From Limosilactobacillus sp. WILCCON 0051 (lineage in GTDB: Bacteria > Bacillota > Bacilli > Lactobacillales > Lactobacillaceae): a DNA stretch of 64,000 nucleotides. The stretch spans positions 2,108,001-2,172,000 of the forward strand of contig NZ_CP154878.1 of NCBI RefSeq assembly GCF_039955095.1. Direction: 5' to 3'. The first letter of the stretch is position 1, and every line of letters begins with the position of its first letter. Under the pieces are notes generated by a model that did not search any database, was not told the origin of the DNA, and was given only the letters and a program-made list of their open reading frames with translations. Both the position numbers and the translations under genes were made by a program. This document shows positions 8,165-17,648 of the stretch, in pieces.

Positions 8165-9703
8165 TTAGTCCTTAACCTGCTTGATCGTGTCAATAATCGT
8201 TCCATCACGGTATTCAACCAGTGCCACCGTCCGATCAGTAAACTGCAGTGGTTCTGGCTTGCCAACCTTGGATTCAGCCAGCTTTTGCAGATCATGAATA
8301 TCGTAGACCGGCAGACCAGGAACATTGCTCAAGGCATCTTGCAGGTCCTTGCGACGAGGGTTGATGGCAATCCCGTATTCAGTAACCAGTACGTCAACGG
8401 ATTCGCCTGGCGTAACTACCGTCGTTACATCTGGAACAACCGTAGCAATCCGACCACGAACCAATGGAGCCGAGATAATCGTCAGCTTAGAGGTAGCGGC
8501 ATCTTGGTGACCACCAATCGCCCCACGAATCACGCCATCAGAGCCCGTCATAACGTTAACGTTGAAGTTGGTGTCGATTTCCAGAGCCGATAAAATAGCA
8601 ACATCAAGCTGGTCAACCATGGCCCCCTTGTTGTCAGGATCAGCATACCAAGAAGCATCGATTTCTTGTTGGTTTTGGTTGTTCTTCATGGAAGCAGCCG
8701 CGCCCTTGTCAAAGTCTTGAACGTCCATGACCTTCTTGACCAGGCCTTCTTCAAGCAGCTTAACCGTTGGCGAGGTAATCCCACCCAGAGCAAATGAAGC
8801 CGTGATGCCGGCATCGATCATGGATTGACGCAGGAACCGCGTAACGGCCAGGGCTGCACCACCAGAACCAGTTTGGAAGGAGAAGCCATCCTTGAAGTAT
8901 GGTGAGTTGACGATAACGTCGTTTACCATTGAGGCAATCTTCAATTCCTTAGGGTCCTTAGTGAAACGAGTAGCACCAGAACCGATCTTGTCAGGGTCAC
9001 CCACCTTATCAACCTTAACAACGTAGTCAACCTGTGTCTGCTTGATTGAAGCTGGCGTGTTAGGGTAGTCGACAATGTTGTCAGTCAGCAAGACGACCTT
9101 GTCAGCGTATTGAGCATCCATCAGAGCATAGCCCAATGATCCGAAGACGGCATCCCCATTCATACCATTAGCGTTACCCAGCGCATCTGAGTTTGGTACC
9201 CCCAGGAAAGCAACGTCGATCTTGATGTTGCCGTTTTCGATTGAACGCGCCCGGTTACCGTGTGAACGGAAGATAACTGGGTTCTTTAAGCCGCCATGAG
9301 ATACAAAGTCGCCCAAAGAACCACGCATTCCTGAACTGGTAATGTTGGTAATCGTACCTGCCTTGATGGCTTCAATCACCTTGTCGTTCATGACACCAGT
9401 CAGCGAGGATGGTGCCAGGGTCAGGTCCTTGATTCCCAGCTTCAAGATAATGTCCATTACTTGATTGAAGACAAAGTCACCGTTACGGAAGTGGTGGTGG
9501 AAAGAAATCGTCATGCCGTCTTTAACGGTCTTTTTAACAACATCTTCCAGTGATTCAACAACCTTGTCGTCACCAGTCGTTACAGTAACCTTAGGCGCAA
9601 CCCGTTGAACCTCGGGATGGCCGATTTCGGTAGTTTCAAATGGCTTGTAGTCGAGCTGCTTCATCAGATCTTCTGGCAGTTCGCGATTTACATTATTTTT
9701 CAA
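8165..9703 (-). CDS. citF: Citrate lyase alpha subunit CitF (citrate:acetyl-ACP transferase)
   Basis: CitF exchanges the acetyl group on the acyl carrier protein for citrate, giving citryl-ACP and acetate. The 512-residue length is exactly typical. Conserved blocks such as [28 protein letters not shown] and [15 protein letters not shown] are present, and it is a CoA-transferase-fold protein. I choose a TTG start at 9703 because GAGGAGG stands 9 bases before it. A further upstream TTG at 9724 lies 5' of that ribosome binding site, and no ATG is available. The start lies inside the last codons of citE, an 11-base overlap typical of coupled cit genes. Confidence 0.93.
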   Translation of the reverse strand: MKNNVNRELPEDLMKQLDYKPFETTEIGHPEVQRVAPKVTVTTGDDKVVESLEDVVKKTVKDGMTISFHHHFRNGDFVFNQVMDIILKLGIKDLTLAPSSLTGVMNDKVIEAIKAGTITNITSSGMRGSLGDFVSHGGLKNPVIFRSHGNRARSIENGNIKIDVAFLGVPNSDALGNANGMNGDAVFGSLGYALMDAQYADKVVLLTDNIVDYPNTPASIKQTQVDYVVKVDKVGDPDKIGSGATRFTKDPKELKIASMVNDVIVNSPYFKDGFSFQTGSGGAALAVTRFLRQSMIDAGITASFALGGITSPTVKLLEEGLVKKVMDVQDFDKGAAASMKNNQNQQEIDASWYADPDNKGAMVDQLDVAILSALEIDTNFNVNVMTGSDGVIRGAIGGHQDAATSKLTIISAPLVRGRIATVVPDVTTVVTPGESVDVLVTEYGIAINPRRKDLQDALSNVPGLPVYDIHDLQKLAESKVGKPEPLQFTDRTVALVEYRDGTIIDTIKQVKD

Positions 9704-10607
9704 TGTAGTTTCCCTCCTCGTCAATCAGGTTGGATGCCTTTGCCAGGCGCATAACCCGTTCAGCACGCAGCACAACTGGACGGTCGACCATTTGACCGTT
9801 CATGGAAATAACGCCAGAACCCTTGAGCTTGGCTTCCTTGATGGCATTTTCAACGTTCTTGGCGTTTTCGATTTCCTTCTTGGTTGGTTCGTAAACCTTG
9901 TTAACCATTGGAATTTGACGTGGGTTGACCAGTGACTTGCCGTCAAAGCCAAGCTGGTGAATGTATTCAGTTTCGCGGTAGAAGCCTTCCGTGTCGTTCA
10001 TGTTGGTGAAGACCGTGTCAAAGGCAGCTACACCAGCCGCACGAGCAGCATGCAGAACCATGTTGCGGGCAAATTCAAGTTCGGCACCATCTGGGTAGCG
10101 GTGCGTCTTCATGTCAGTCGTGTAGTCTTCGGCAGACAGCGCAATCCCCATCATCCGATCAGATGCAGACGCGATTTGGTAGGCATTGATAACCCCCTTG
10201 GCGCTTTCAATGGCAGCCATCAGCATCGTTGAGCCTTCTTCACGGCCAAATTCTTTTTCGGCAGCCGTGATGTCGGCATCCAGCTTCTTGACCATTTCGG
10301 CATCTTCAGCTTTTGGCAGCCGGACAACGTCGATCCCAGCCTTAACCATGGCCCGAACGTCATTAGCATAGTATGGCGTGTCTTGACCATTGACCCGGAC
10401 AACCAGTTCCGCGTCGCCATAGTCCTGCGTTTGTAAAGCTTCGTAAACCAGGTCACGAGCAGCATCTTTTTCAGCCATTGAAACGGCATCTTCCAAGTCG
10501 AACATGATGGAGTCGGCACCATAGATACCAGCATCCTTAACCATTGCTGGGTTGTTGCCGGGTACGAACATCATCGTCCGACGCAAGCGTTCTTTAATTT
10601 CAGCCAT
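9693..10607 (-). CDS. citE: Citrate lyase beta subunit CitE (citryl-ACP lyase)
   Basis: CitE cleaves citryl-ACP to oxaloacetate and acetyl-ACP. The 304-residue protein is a HpcH/HpaI TIM-barrel aldolase. It starts with [14 protein letters not shown] and has [12 protein letters not shown] (Mg-binding acidic residues), RVNGQDTPY and the C-terminal [12 protein letters not shown]. The ATG at 10607 follows GGAGGT, which itself overlaps the end of citD. It is a subunit of the CitDEF complex. Confidence 0.94.
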   Translation of the reverse strand: MAEIKERLRRTMMFVPGNNPAMVKDAGIYGADSIMFDLEDAVSMAEKDAARDLVYEALQTQDYGDAELVVRVNGQDTPYYANDVRAMVKAGIDVVRLPKAEDAEMVKKLDADITAAEKEFGREEGSTMLMAAIESAKGVINAYQIASASDRMMGIALSAEDYTTDMKTHRYPDGAELEFARNMVLHAARAAGVAAFDTVFTNMNDTEGFYRETEYIHQLGFDGKSLVNPRQIPMVNKVYEPTKKEIENAKNVENAIKEAKLKGSGVISMNGQMVDRPVVLRAERVMRLAKASNLIDEEGNYIEK

Positions 10608-10609
10608 GC

Positions 10610-10903
10610 TTACAATACCTCCCATGCAGGTTCATCAGTCGTCTTGGCAGCACGTTGCGCAGCGGCAATCGTGCGGGCCTTGATTACACAATCCAAGGCG
10701 CCCTTGTCAACGGCCTTAACCTTAGCGTTTTGAATTCCCATTGCCGTCAGCGTTTCAGTGATGACCTTCTTGATCTGGGTGCCAAACTGCTTGGCAACGT
10801 CTGATTCCAAATCAATTGCAATGCCATCCGTACCCTTGGACAGCATGATTTGAATATCAGATGATTCCAAGGTACCAGCTACTGCGGTTTCCTTAATTTC
10901 CAT
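10610..10903 (-). CDS. citD: Citrate lyase gamma subunit CitD (acyl carrier protein)
   Basis: This is the 97-residue acyl carrier protein of citrate lyase. Ser14 in AGTLESSD is the site that carries the phosphoribosyl-dephospho-CoA arm; the C-terminal DKGALDCVIKAR block is family-typical. Its ATG lies within the last codons of citC (overlap 11 bases). It requires CitG plus a CitX-type transferase to become holo-ACP, then CitC to be acetylated. Confidence 0.94.
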   Translation of the reverse strand: MEIKETAVAGTLESSDIQIMLSKGTDGIAIDLESDVAKQFGTQIKKVITETLTAMGIQNAKVKAVDKGALDCVIKARTIAAAQRAAKTTDEPAWEVL

Positions 10904-11954
10904 TGATGTTCATTCCTTCCTTGATCCGCTCTTGAAGTATCGCAACATGGTCTTCAACGAACTTCTGCGTCGTTGCTGGGACGAGCCCCACGATGGCATC
11001 GAGATTGTCATCCTTGATGCATTTGCGTACCTCGGTCGCGGTAATATAATTTCCATTAGTTGCCGTCTTGCGATCAATAATCTTTAACGCAACTTTAGGC
11101 GGCAGTTCCTGCTGCAAAACCTGATTATAGATTCCAGTCGTCCGTGATAACGGCTCGCTGCCAACATAACGCGTCTTTATATTGAGTGCCGGTGCGATCG
11201 TATCGCGAAAGACGCGGGCATCTAAGGTTGTCTGGTAGCGAATCGTCTGGTCGGCTGACTCCAAAAAGTAGGCGGGGAAAGTGGCATAACTGACCATATA
11301 ATCGCCACCATCAACGACAATGACGTTTTTTAGATCAGCCGTCCCCGTTTTTACCAGTTCGAATCGTTCACTGGTTCTAAACAGCGACAGATCCGTATTG
11401 ACTACAAAGACATAGACCAGATCGTTTTCTTCAGCTGCCTGCTCAACCAAGTAGCGATGACCATTGGTAAAGGGGTTGGCATTCATAACGATGCCAGCTA
11501 CTTTTTTAGTCGCTTGTCCGTCTACGCGCGGAACAGCGGCTAAATAGTCATCAACGTTTGGATCGCCGGTTTCCAAAAAGGCGGCGACATCCGAATGAGC
11601 CAGTTCCTTAAAGCCGAGGTGCTGAAAGCTTGCAGAATATCTGGCCTTGGTAAAGACAAATAAATGAAAGCGATGTTCTTGAAAGAGTCGATTCGTCAAG
11701 GCACTGACAATAGCATTGAATCTGGCTCCCGGCACGGCTTCTTTGTTGCAGACGCCAATGTATTTCAAGACATTGCCGGCAGCTGATCCCGTACCAACCA
11801 GCTGGCCTTGTTCATCAAGCAGTCCCAGAGTAAAATCGATCTTGTCGACCTCAGCATCCGAAAAGTTGTGAATCCCCAACGATTCCAAAAACTGCTGCCA
11901 TTTCTGCCGAGTAGCTCGATCACTCAGATGCAGATCAACGATGCGATTTTCCAT
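10893..11954 (-). CDS. citC: [Citrate (pro-3S)-lyase] ligase CitC
   Basis: CitC acetylates the prosthetic group of citrate lyase using ATP and acetate, switching the enzyme on. The 353-residue protein has an N-terminal GNAT-like region (about 1-130) and a C-terminal nucleotidyltransferase domain. The HxGH-type motif is NPFTNGHRYL near 160, with a following SLFRTSERFELV segment. AAAAGGAG precedes the ATG. It sits between citM and citD, which is the usual order citM-C-D-E-F. Confidence 0.93.
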   Translation of the reverse strand: MENRIVDLHLSDRATRQKWQQFLESLGIHNFSDAEVDKIDFTLGLLDEQGQLVGTGSAAGNVLKYIGVCNKEAVPGARFNAIVSALTNRLFQEHRFHLFVFTKARYSASFQHLGFKELAHSDVAAFLETGDPNVDDYLAAVPRVDGQATKKVAGIVMNANPFTNGHRYLVEQAAEENDLVYVFVVNTDLSLFRTSERFELVKTGTADLKNVIVVDGGDYMVSYATFPAYFLESADQTIRYQTTLDARVFRDTIAPALNIKTRYVGSEPLSRTTGIYNQVLQQELPPKVALKIIDRKTATNGNYITATEVRKCIKDDNLDAIVGLVPATTQKFVEDHVAILQERIKEGMNINGN

Positions 11955-11968
11955 AGGACGACTCCTTT

Positions 11969-13132
11969 TTATTTTGATTGACTGGCATAATCAACAACCG
12001 CTTTTGCTACGGTTGGGACGACGCGCTCATCAAAGACGCTGGGCACGATATTTTCAGCAGTCGGTTCCGTAACCACGCTGGCCAGTGCTTGAGCAACCGC
12101 TTTTTGCAGATCCATGTCAACTTTTTTCAAGCCGCTGGCCAATAAGCCTTTGAACAGTCCTGGAAAAGCCAGAATGTTATTGACCTGGTTAGGGTATTGG
12201 CTGGATCCAGTAGCAATTACGGCTGCCCCGGCTTCCTTAGCTTTTTCAGGTGCGATTTCCTGATGCGGATTTGCCAGAGCAAAGATGATTGGCTGCTCAT
12301 TCATCTGCTTGACGTCATGACGATTGATGACATTACCGGTTGAAAGTCCGATAAAAACATCCTGTCCCTTGATGGCATCATGAATATTTTGATTTTCCAT
12401 ACTTTGCGGCGTTCCCAGCTTAGCGGCGAACACACGCTGATAATCATTGGCGCGGTAATCCTCACTGGTAATGACGCCGTGAACGTCAACCAACGTTAAG
12501 TGCTTGATGCCGGCCGCATACAGCAGGCGCGCCGTTGCCAGTCCAGAAGCGCCAACGCCATTGATTACGACGCGCAGATCCGTCAGCTTTTTGCCAACGA
12601 CCTTGGCAGCATTGATCAAACCAGCTAAAACCACAATGGCACTGCCTTCTTGATCGTCATGATAGACTGGAATGTCCAGTTCTTCGCTCAAGGCATTCTC
12701 GATTTCAAAGCAGCGTGGCGCGGCAATGTCTTCAAGATGAATACCAGCAAATGATAATGAAATGTTTTTGATCGTCTTGATGATTTCTTTTGGGCTGACC
12801 TGATCAACTGCCAGCGGAATGGCGTTGATATTGGCCAGATCCTTGTACAGCAAGGCTTTCCCTTCAATAACCGGCAGGCCGGCAGCCGGGCCGACGTTGC
12901 CAAGTCCCAGTACGGCAGTCCCGTCAGTAATCAAGGCAACCAGTTTGCCGCTGACCGTAAACTTGTCCTTGAGTTCCGGCTTTTTAGCAATCATTCTTGA
13001 TAAGACCGCTACCCCTGGCGTATAGGCCTTTTGCAGGTCTGCTCGGTCCTCAATGTCAAAATCAGATTTAATGTCCAACATCCCAGTATGGGCTTGATGC
13101 AGACGAAGAATAGCATCTTCTTCTGAAGTCAT
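11969..13132 (-). CDS. citM: Malic-enzyme-family oxaloacetate decarboxylase CitM
   Basis: This 387-residue protein belongs to the short bacterial malic enzyme family. It shows YTPGVAVLSRMI, LVALITDGTAVLGLGNVGP, the catalytic-lysine region VIEGKALLYKDL, the metal-site segment VYHDDQEGSAIV, and a Rossmann motif VINGVGASGLATARLL. In lactic acid bacteria the member at the head of the citrate lyase operon (CitM) decarboxylates oxaloacetate to pyruvate; its position as first gene of this operon supports that role. NAD-dependent malic enzyme activity is the alternative. AAGGGATGA precedes the ATG, and citC follows after 14 bases. Confidence 0.88.
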   Translation of the reverse strand: MTSEEDAILRLHQAHTGMLDIKSDFDIEDRADLQKAYTPGVAVLSRMIAKKPELKDKFTVSGKLVALITDGTAVLGLGNVGPAAGLPVIEGKALLYKDLANINAIPLAVDQVSPKEIIKTIKNISLSFAGIHLEDIAAPRCFEIENALSEELDIPVYHDDQEGSAIVVLAGLINAAKVVGKKLTDLRVVINGVGASGLATARLLYAAGIKHLTLVDVHGVITSEDYRANDYQRVFAAKLGTPQSMENQNIHDAIKGQDVFIGLSTGNVINRHDVKQMNEQPIIFALANPHQEIAPEKAKEAGAAVIATGSSQYPNQVNNILAFPGLFKGLLASGLKKVDMDLQKAVAQALASVVTEPTAENIVPSVFDERVVPTVAKAVVDYASQSK

Positions 13133-13317
13133 CTAATCATCCCTTCAAGTTATCAAATTCTCAAACTCATCTATATTTTATTTCAAATCTCTCATCAATA
13201 ATTTTACTCTCCCTTTTTAAATATTTCAAATAGTTATAATATTTTTTCAAAATTAAAAAAGTTTGATATTATTAAAAAAGAGATTCAGAATCGTCTTTAG
13301 AAAGAAGGAACATTAAT
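13133..13317 (+). promoter_or_regulatory. Divergent citM / citI promoter region
   Basis: This 185-base gap is strongly AT-rich. On the minus strand a good promoter reads TTGAAA (13224-13229), a 17-base spacer, then TAAAAT (13201-13206), directed at citM. The motif ATTTGAAATA occurs twice on the minus strand (around 13185 and 13225), which could be part of operators. CitI-type activators are known to bind AT-rich sites between the divergent genes, so this is the likely control point. The citI promoter on the plus strand is less clear. Confidence 0.65.
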
Positions 13318-14268
13318 ATGAACGACATCACACAGCAAGGACAGCTGGCCGATATTGCCCGCGACTATTATCTTGGCCAGCTGACCATCACCCAGCTGTC
13401 GGAAAAATACCAATTAAGCCGTTATCTGATTACCAAGGCTTTAAATGAGGCACGCGCGGCTGGCATCGTTAGAATCACCATCAATTCACCAATCGATCGC
13501 AACACTGAATTAGAGACTCGTTTTGCGGAGCTCTTTCCGCATACCAATACGATGATCATCAAAGACGCAGCTACGACCAACGCTGATATCGAAAACATCA
13601 TCGACTTTGCCGCGGCGGAGATTCAGCGTCATATTAAAGGCAGCGAAATCGTTGGCGTCAGCTGGGGCGGAACGCTGATGAACATCATCAATCGTTTCCA
13701 AACCGACGTCCGTGATGACCTGGTCTTTACCCAGTTTATGGGCGACAATCTCAAATACAGCTCGGCAATCGGTGCAACGCCATTGGTTCAGCGCGCCGCC
13801 GCCAAGTATGGATCCAGTTACCTGACCATTCCGGCTCCGCTTTATGTTCTCAACGACACCGTCAGAGAACAGCTTAAAAACGAACCAGCCATGGCTAACG
13901 TCTTTGAACAGTGCGGTAAGATGGACATGCTTTTTACCGGTATTGGCACGATTGACTCAGTCAACAGCATTCGGGTCTGGCATCAAAGTCTTAACGAAAT
14001 TTTCGAAAACGTTGATCGTCAAGAAATCGTCGGTATGCTTTACGGTCGTCCCTACAGCATTGATGGTCAGATTCTGACGCCAAAGAGCGACAAACTATTT
14101 GGTGCCTCCGTAGCCGCGCTTTTAGAGGTACCTTGCCGCATTGGCGTCGTTAAAAGCAAGTTTAAGGCCCGCGCCATGCTGGGAGCCTTACGCGGCAGTC
14201 TCTTAACCGACATTATTACCAATGAGGCCGTAGCCAACCGAGTCCTGCTGGAATTGGACAATAACTGA
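13318..14268 (+). CDS. citI: SorC/DeoR-type transcriptional regulator CitI
   Basis: This 316-residue SorC-family regulator has an N-terminal HTH (about 8-50, LTITQLSEKYQLSRYLITKAL) followed by a sugar-phosphate-isomerase-like effector domain (VGVSWGGTLMNII, MLFTGIGTID, GMLYGRPYSIDG). Divergent from the citrate lyase operon, it corresponds in position and family to CitI (CitO), the citrate-responsive activator of Weissella and Lactococcus/Enterococcus clusters. GAAGGA precedes the ATG. Citrate as inducer is inferred from the family. Confidence 0.85.
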   Translation: MNDITQQGQLADIARDYYLGQLTITQLSEKYQLSRYLITKALNEARAAGIVRITINSPIDRNTELETRFAELFPHTNTMIIKDAATTNADIENIIDFAAAEIQRHIKGSEIVGVSWGGTLMNIINRFQTDVRDDLVFTQFMGDNLKYSSAIGATPLVQRAAAKYGSSYLTIPAPLYVLNDTVREQLKNEPAMANVFEQCGKMDMLFTGIGTIDSVNSIRVWHQSLNEIFENVDRQEIVGMLYGRPYSIDGQILTPKSDKLFGASVAALLEVPCRIGVVKSKFKARAMLGALRGSLLTDIITNEAVANRVLLELDNN

Positions 14269-14276
14269 TTTTTATG

Positions 14277-14304
14277 CGTCGTCTGCTGTAGGCGGCGTTT
14301 TTTT
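14277..14304 (+). terminator. Terminator after citI
   Basis: CGTCGTCT pairs with AGGCGGCG (two G-T pairs) and is followed by seven T. It closes the citI transcript just before the convergent hydrolase gene ends. Confidence 0.85.
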
Positions 14305-15091
14305 ATGACTGCACGCCCATCGCAAAACGATCTAAAATCTGGTTGAAGGCAGCTGGCTGTTCTGCCATCACGGCATGACCGGCATTGGCAACGACCTGTG
14401 TCTGCGCTTTTTCATTTAGGATCTGAATTGCCTGCAGAAAATCGGGATTAAAGTATGGCGACTTTTCACCAGCAACCGCCAAAAACGGTACCGGCATCAA
14501 CGCAATGATATCGCGCCAGTCTTGGAAGGCATGGTCAATCGCAAAATTAAAATTGGCGCTTTGGTCATACGGATGCAGGGTATTGGCCTGACGAACGGCA
14601 TCAACCGTAGCCTCGTCAATCTTGACGGCAGTAGCGCGGCCAAGCGGCATTTTCAGCGCTGCCGGGAATTCATCCCAGGTCAGATCCTTAAAGCCATAAT
14701 GCCACGTCTCGTCATTAATCATCTTAGGACTTTGATCGATATCAATCAGGCCATCCAACTGACCACGGCCAAATAACGAAACATAGCCAAACATCGTCGA
14801 AGCCCCCATTGAATGTCCCACTGCCAGACAATGCTCAATCGACAGACTCTTCAGCAATTCATAAACGTCGATTGCATGCCGTGAAATGCGCGCACCCTTA
14901 AAGGTATGTTCAGAGGCTCCTTGATTGCGCGCATCAAAAGTAACTACCCGATAGCCGCTTTGCAGCAGAAATTCCTTGGTTGGCCGCCAGATTTCCTTGC
15001 ACATTCCTAATCCACTGACCAATATAACCGGATAGCCAGTTCCTTCATCATCATAATCCAGGCGTATGTGATCTGATGTAATAAATTTCAT
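14303..15091 (-). CDS. Alpha/beta-fold hydrolase
   Basis: This 262-residue alpha/beta hydrolase has the nucleophile elbow AVGHSMGAS, an oxyanion region LVSGLGMCKEIW, VVTFDARNQGAS before it and a C-terminal NAGHAVM histidine. I start it at 15091 (MKFITSD) because AAAGGAAAG lies just upstream. A much longer in-frame extension to 15241 would cross the terminator of the preceding gene and overlap the transporter. Similar proteins include 3-oxoadipate enol-lactonase-like esterases and peroxidase-like hydrolases. The substrate is unknown, and its location next to the citrate genes may be incidental. Confidence 0.8.
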   Translation of the reverse strand: MKFITSDHIRLDYDDEGTGYPVILVSGLGMCKEIWRPTKEFLLQSGYRVVTFDARNQGASEHTFKGARISRHAIDVYELLKSLSIEHCLAVGHSMGASTMFGYVSLFGRGQLDGLIDIDQSPKMINDETWHYGFKDLTWDEFPAALKMPLGRATAVKIDEATVDAVRQANTLHPYDQSANFNFAIDHAFQDWRDIIALMPVPFLAVAGEKSPYFNPDFLQAIQILNEKAQTQVVANAGHAVMAEQPAAFNQILDRFAMGVQS

Positions 15092-15106
15092 AATCTTTCC
15101 TTTCGA

Positions 15107-15144
15107 TGCAAAAAAAGCGACCCAAACTGGATCGCTTTTTTGCA
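15107..15144 (-). terminator. Terminator after the CitT-like gene
   Basis: TGCAAAAAAGCGA and TCGCTTTTTTTGCA form a long stem around a short loop, with T-runs on both strands. It lies just past the transporter stop and before the hydrolase start. Confidence 0.8.
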
Positions 15145-15147
15145 TGT

Positions 15148-16566
15148 CTACCACATGCCGATAACTTTCATCCAAAGAGGTGCTACCGTCAAGAAGACTA
15201 CCAGATAAAGCAGACCCAAGACAAAGCTCATGCGCCACCATTCACCCTGCTTAACATAACCGGAGCTTGCCAAAATGGAAGCGGGACCGTTGGCATAGTG
15301 AGTAGTCGAAGCCATGATTGAAGAACAGAATGCCAGCATCATTGCCGCCAGCATAACTGGTGCCCCCGCCGAAACGGCAACTCCGACAAACGGAGCGTAC
15401 AAAGCCGTAACGTGCGCCGTGGCACTGGCAAACAGGTAGTGAGCGTAGAAGTAGATGATCATCAGAATTGCCAGAACTGCAACCCAGTTCATACCATGCA
15501 GACCGCTGGCAATTGACTTGGACAGCCACTTGATCAGACCCATTTCAGAAAGCTCGCCTGCCATGAAGACCAGAATCGAAAGCCAGATCAAAACGTTCCA
15601 GGCACCTGTTTCACTCAGCAGATCCTTAGTAGTCAAAACCCCAAAGATCAGCAGCAGTGAGATTGCCAAGAAAGCAACGAATGAAGCTTCAATGCCCAAT
15701 GTGTTGGACATCATCCACAAAACGATCGTTAAGATGAAGACGCCAGCCATGATCTTTTCAGAAACCTTCATTGGTCCCATTTCGCGCAGGCTCTTGTCAG
15801 CCCATTCACGAGCATTTGGCGTTTCTTTGATCTCAGGCGGATACATCTTGTAGATAACGAATGGCACCAGGATAAACAGCAGCAGACAAGGTACGACACT
15901 GGCCGTAAACCAGCCCAGCCAGGTAATGTGAATCTTCATCGTCTTAGCCAGGGCAACGATAACCAGGTTAGGTGCCAGGGCCGTCATAAACATAGCCGAG
16001 GTGATGATGTTGCTGTTAAATTCAGAGAACGTCAGAAACGCCCCGATTTTTTTGCGTGAATCGTCATTTGGTTCGGAACCAAACGTCTTGGCCAGGGATT
16101 CAACCAGTGGGTAAACGATCCCCCCGGCACGGGCCGTGTTGGAAGGCGTAGCTGGCGCCGTGATCAGATCGATTCCCCCAACGGCATAGGCCAGACCAAG
16201 CGTCTTTTTACCAAAGGCCTTGATCAGATACAGGGCAATCCGGTGACCCAGACCAGTCTTGATGATCCCCCGTGCCAACATAAAGGCCATGGCAATCAGC
16301 CAAGAAGAAGAATTGCTGAAGGCCGTCAATGCATCGTCCATTGGTACCAGCTTGGTCAGTACCATGACAGTAAAGCCGATCAGCGTTACTGCAGCAATTG
16401 GCAGCGGCTGCGTAATGCAGGCAGCAATCGTTGCAATAAAGATCGCCATCATATGCCAGGCAGCAACTGAAACGCCAGCTGGCCGAACCGGAGCCGTAAA
16501 CCAGATCAGCAGCCCGATAATTAATGGGGCAATAAAGCCCTTATACTTAACTTTTGCTAAACCCAT
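15148..16566 (-). CDS. citT: DASS-family dicarboxylate/citrate antiporter (CitT-like)
   Basis: This 472-residue protein with about 12 hydrophobic segments belongs to the divalent anion:sodium symporter (SLC13/DASS) family, CitT/SodiT branch. The two SNT-like substrate motifs are visible in TAPATPSNTARAGG and in the C-terminal SIMASTTHYANGPASI. CitT of Escherichia coli exchanges citrate for succinate. Here the gene follows an LDH-fold malate dehydrogenase and lies beside fumarase and fumarate reductase genes, which fits citrate/succinate exchange, although malate or 2-oxoglutarate could also be substrates. GGAGGA precedes the ATG, and 41 bases separate it from the upstream gene of the same operon. 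Confidence 0.83.
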   Translation of the reverse strand: MGLAKVKYKGFIAPLIIGLLIWFTAPVRPAGVSVAAWHMMAIFIATIAACITQPLPIAAVTLIGFTVMVLTKLVPMDDALTAFSNSSSWLIAMAFMLARGIIKTGLGHRIALYLIKAFGKKTLGLAYAVGGIDLITAPATPSNTARAGGIVYPLVESLAKTFGSEPNDDSRKKIGAFLTFSEFNSNIITSAMFMTALAPNLVIVALAKTMKIHITWLGWFTASVVPCLLLFILVPFVIYKMYPPEIKETPNAREWADKSLREMGPMKVSEKIMAGVFILTIVLWMMSNTLGIEASFVAFLAISLLLIFGVLTTKDLLSETGAWNVLIWLSILVFMAGELSEMGLIKWLSKSIASGLHGMNWVAVLAILMIIYFYAHYLFASATAHVTALYAPFVGVAVSAGAPVMLAAMMLAFCSSIMASTTHYANGPASILASSGYVKQGEWWRMSFVLGLLYLVVFLTVAPLWMKVIGMW

Positions 16567-16607
16567 TGTGATATTTCCTCCAAAAAAGGTTGTCTCAAAA
16601 TCCTAAT

Positions 16608-17528
16608 CTAAAGCTCAACGCCATCCAAAACTTCTTTCATCTTGGCGGCGGAGTGCTGCATTGCCGCTATCTCGCGTTCAGAAAGCGGCGTTTCAATAAC
16701 ATAACGAATTCCAGTCCGATTAACGGAGGCCGGCGTCCCTAAGTACAGATCATTGATGCCATACTGACCATTCAAAGGTGCCGACAATGGCAAAACGATT
16801 GAACGATTGAAGATGATGGCCTCACAGATCAAAGACAGACAGCGGGCAACGCCATAGTAGGTAGCGCCTTTGGAACGAATAATCGCGCCACCTTTTTTCT
16901 TGACCCCAGACTGCATCTCTTCAAGCTCTTCATCGCTGACATCCGCAAACTCTTTTAAGGGCTTGCCGGCAATCGTTGCTTCATCAAAGTTGGCAAATGA
17001 CGTATCACCATGCTCGCCTAAAACGTCAACGCTGATTTCGCGTACCGGCACATGACAGCGTTTGGCAAGCGCAACTCGCAGTCTGGCCGTATCAAGCGAG
17101 GTTCCCGTACCAATGACCCGGTTCTTTGGAAAACCAGAAATCCGCTGCGTCAGCGTCGTCAAAATATCAACTGGGTTGGAAGCAACGACAAAGATTCCCT
17201 TAAAGCCGCTGTTAACGATTGGATCGATGATCGTCTTTAAAATGCCAACGTTTTTGTTGACCAGATCTAAACGACTCTCGCCAGGCTTGCGCGGAATCCC
17301 CGCTGTGATGACTACAACGTCGGTATCGGCTGCGTCTTCATACTTACCAGCGCGAACCACCGTCGTCCCATCAAACATGGCCAGGTCTTCCAGATCCATT
17401 GCATCGCCAGCCGCTTTTTGCGTCTTACGATCAACAATGATCAATTCATCTAAACTAACGTGTTGCAGTAAATCGTTGGCAAAAGCAGAACCAACTGCAC
17501 CATCGCCAACCAGCATAACTTTTGACAT
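16608..17528 (-). CDS. LDH/MDH-superfamily dehydrogenase, probably malate dehydrogenase
   Basis: This 306-residue NAD-dependent 2-hydroxyacid dehydrogenase has the LDH fold: GDGAVGSAF at 8-16, NPVDILT, SLDTARLR with the substrate arginine, and the catalytic histidine in LGEHGDTSF. The specificity loop reads AGIPRKPGESRLD. The residue that is Gln102 in L-lactate dehydrogenases is arginine here (Arg80 of this protein), the classic determinant of malate dehydrogenase. With fumarase and fumarate reductase next door, reduction of oxaloacetate to malate is the most sensible role. Automatic annotation may call it L-LDH. A promoter lies 75-103 bases upstream, and citT follows in the same unit. Confidence 0.78.
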   Translation of the reverse strand: MSKVMLVGDGAVGSAFANDLLQHVSLDELIIVDRKTQKAAGDAMDLEDLAMFDGTTVVRAGKYEDAADTDVVVITAGIPRKPGESRLDLVNKNVGILKTIIDPIVNSGFKGIFVVASNPVDILTTLTQRISGFPKNRVIGTGTSLDTARLRVALAKRCHVPVREISVDVLGEHGDTSFANFDEATIAGKPLKEFADVSDEELEEMQSGVKKKGGAIIRSKGATYYGVARCLSLICEAIIFNRSIVLPLSAPLNGQYGINDLYLGTPASVNRTGIRYVIETPLSEREIAAMQHSAAKMKEVLDGVEL

Positions 17529-17602
17529 ATCTGATTTTCCTCTCTACTCGACTGAAACAGCACTTGCAGCACTATTTTCAAAATTTTCCAACAAAGTTTA
17601 GT

Positions 17603-17631
17603 ATTGTACACGCTTCTTGTGATAATTTCAA
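17603..17631 (-). promoter_or_regulatory. Promoter of the mdh-citT unit
   Basis: On the minus strand TTGAAA (17626-17631), a 17-base spacer and TACAAT (17603-17608) form a near-consensus sigma-A promoter about 75 bases upstream of the dehydrogenase start. Confidence 0.65.
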
Positions 17632-17648
17632 CAAAATAATGGCTAAGA

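Noticed and set aside
9704..9724. citF start at TTG 9724
   Set aside because: This TTG lies upstream of the GAGGAGG site that serves the TTG at 9703; starting at 9703 gives the typical 512-residue length.
11331..11400. tRNA-like GGTTCGAATC sequence
   Set aside because: The sequence TTCGAATCG lies inside citC and no cloverleaf can be built around it.
15092..15241. Longer alpha/beta hydrolase start at 15241
   Set aside because: The extension crosses the terminator of the upstream transporter and overlaps its coding region; ATG 15091 has a good ribosome binding site and fits the family N-terminus.
16608..17528. Plain L-lactate dehydrogenase
   Set aside because: The specificity loop has Arg in place of Gln102 and the genomic context is malate/fumarate metabolism.
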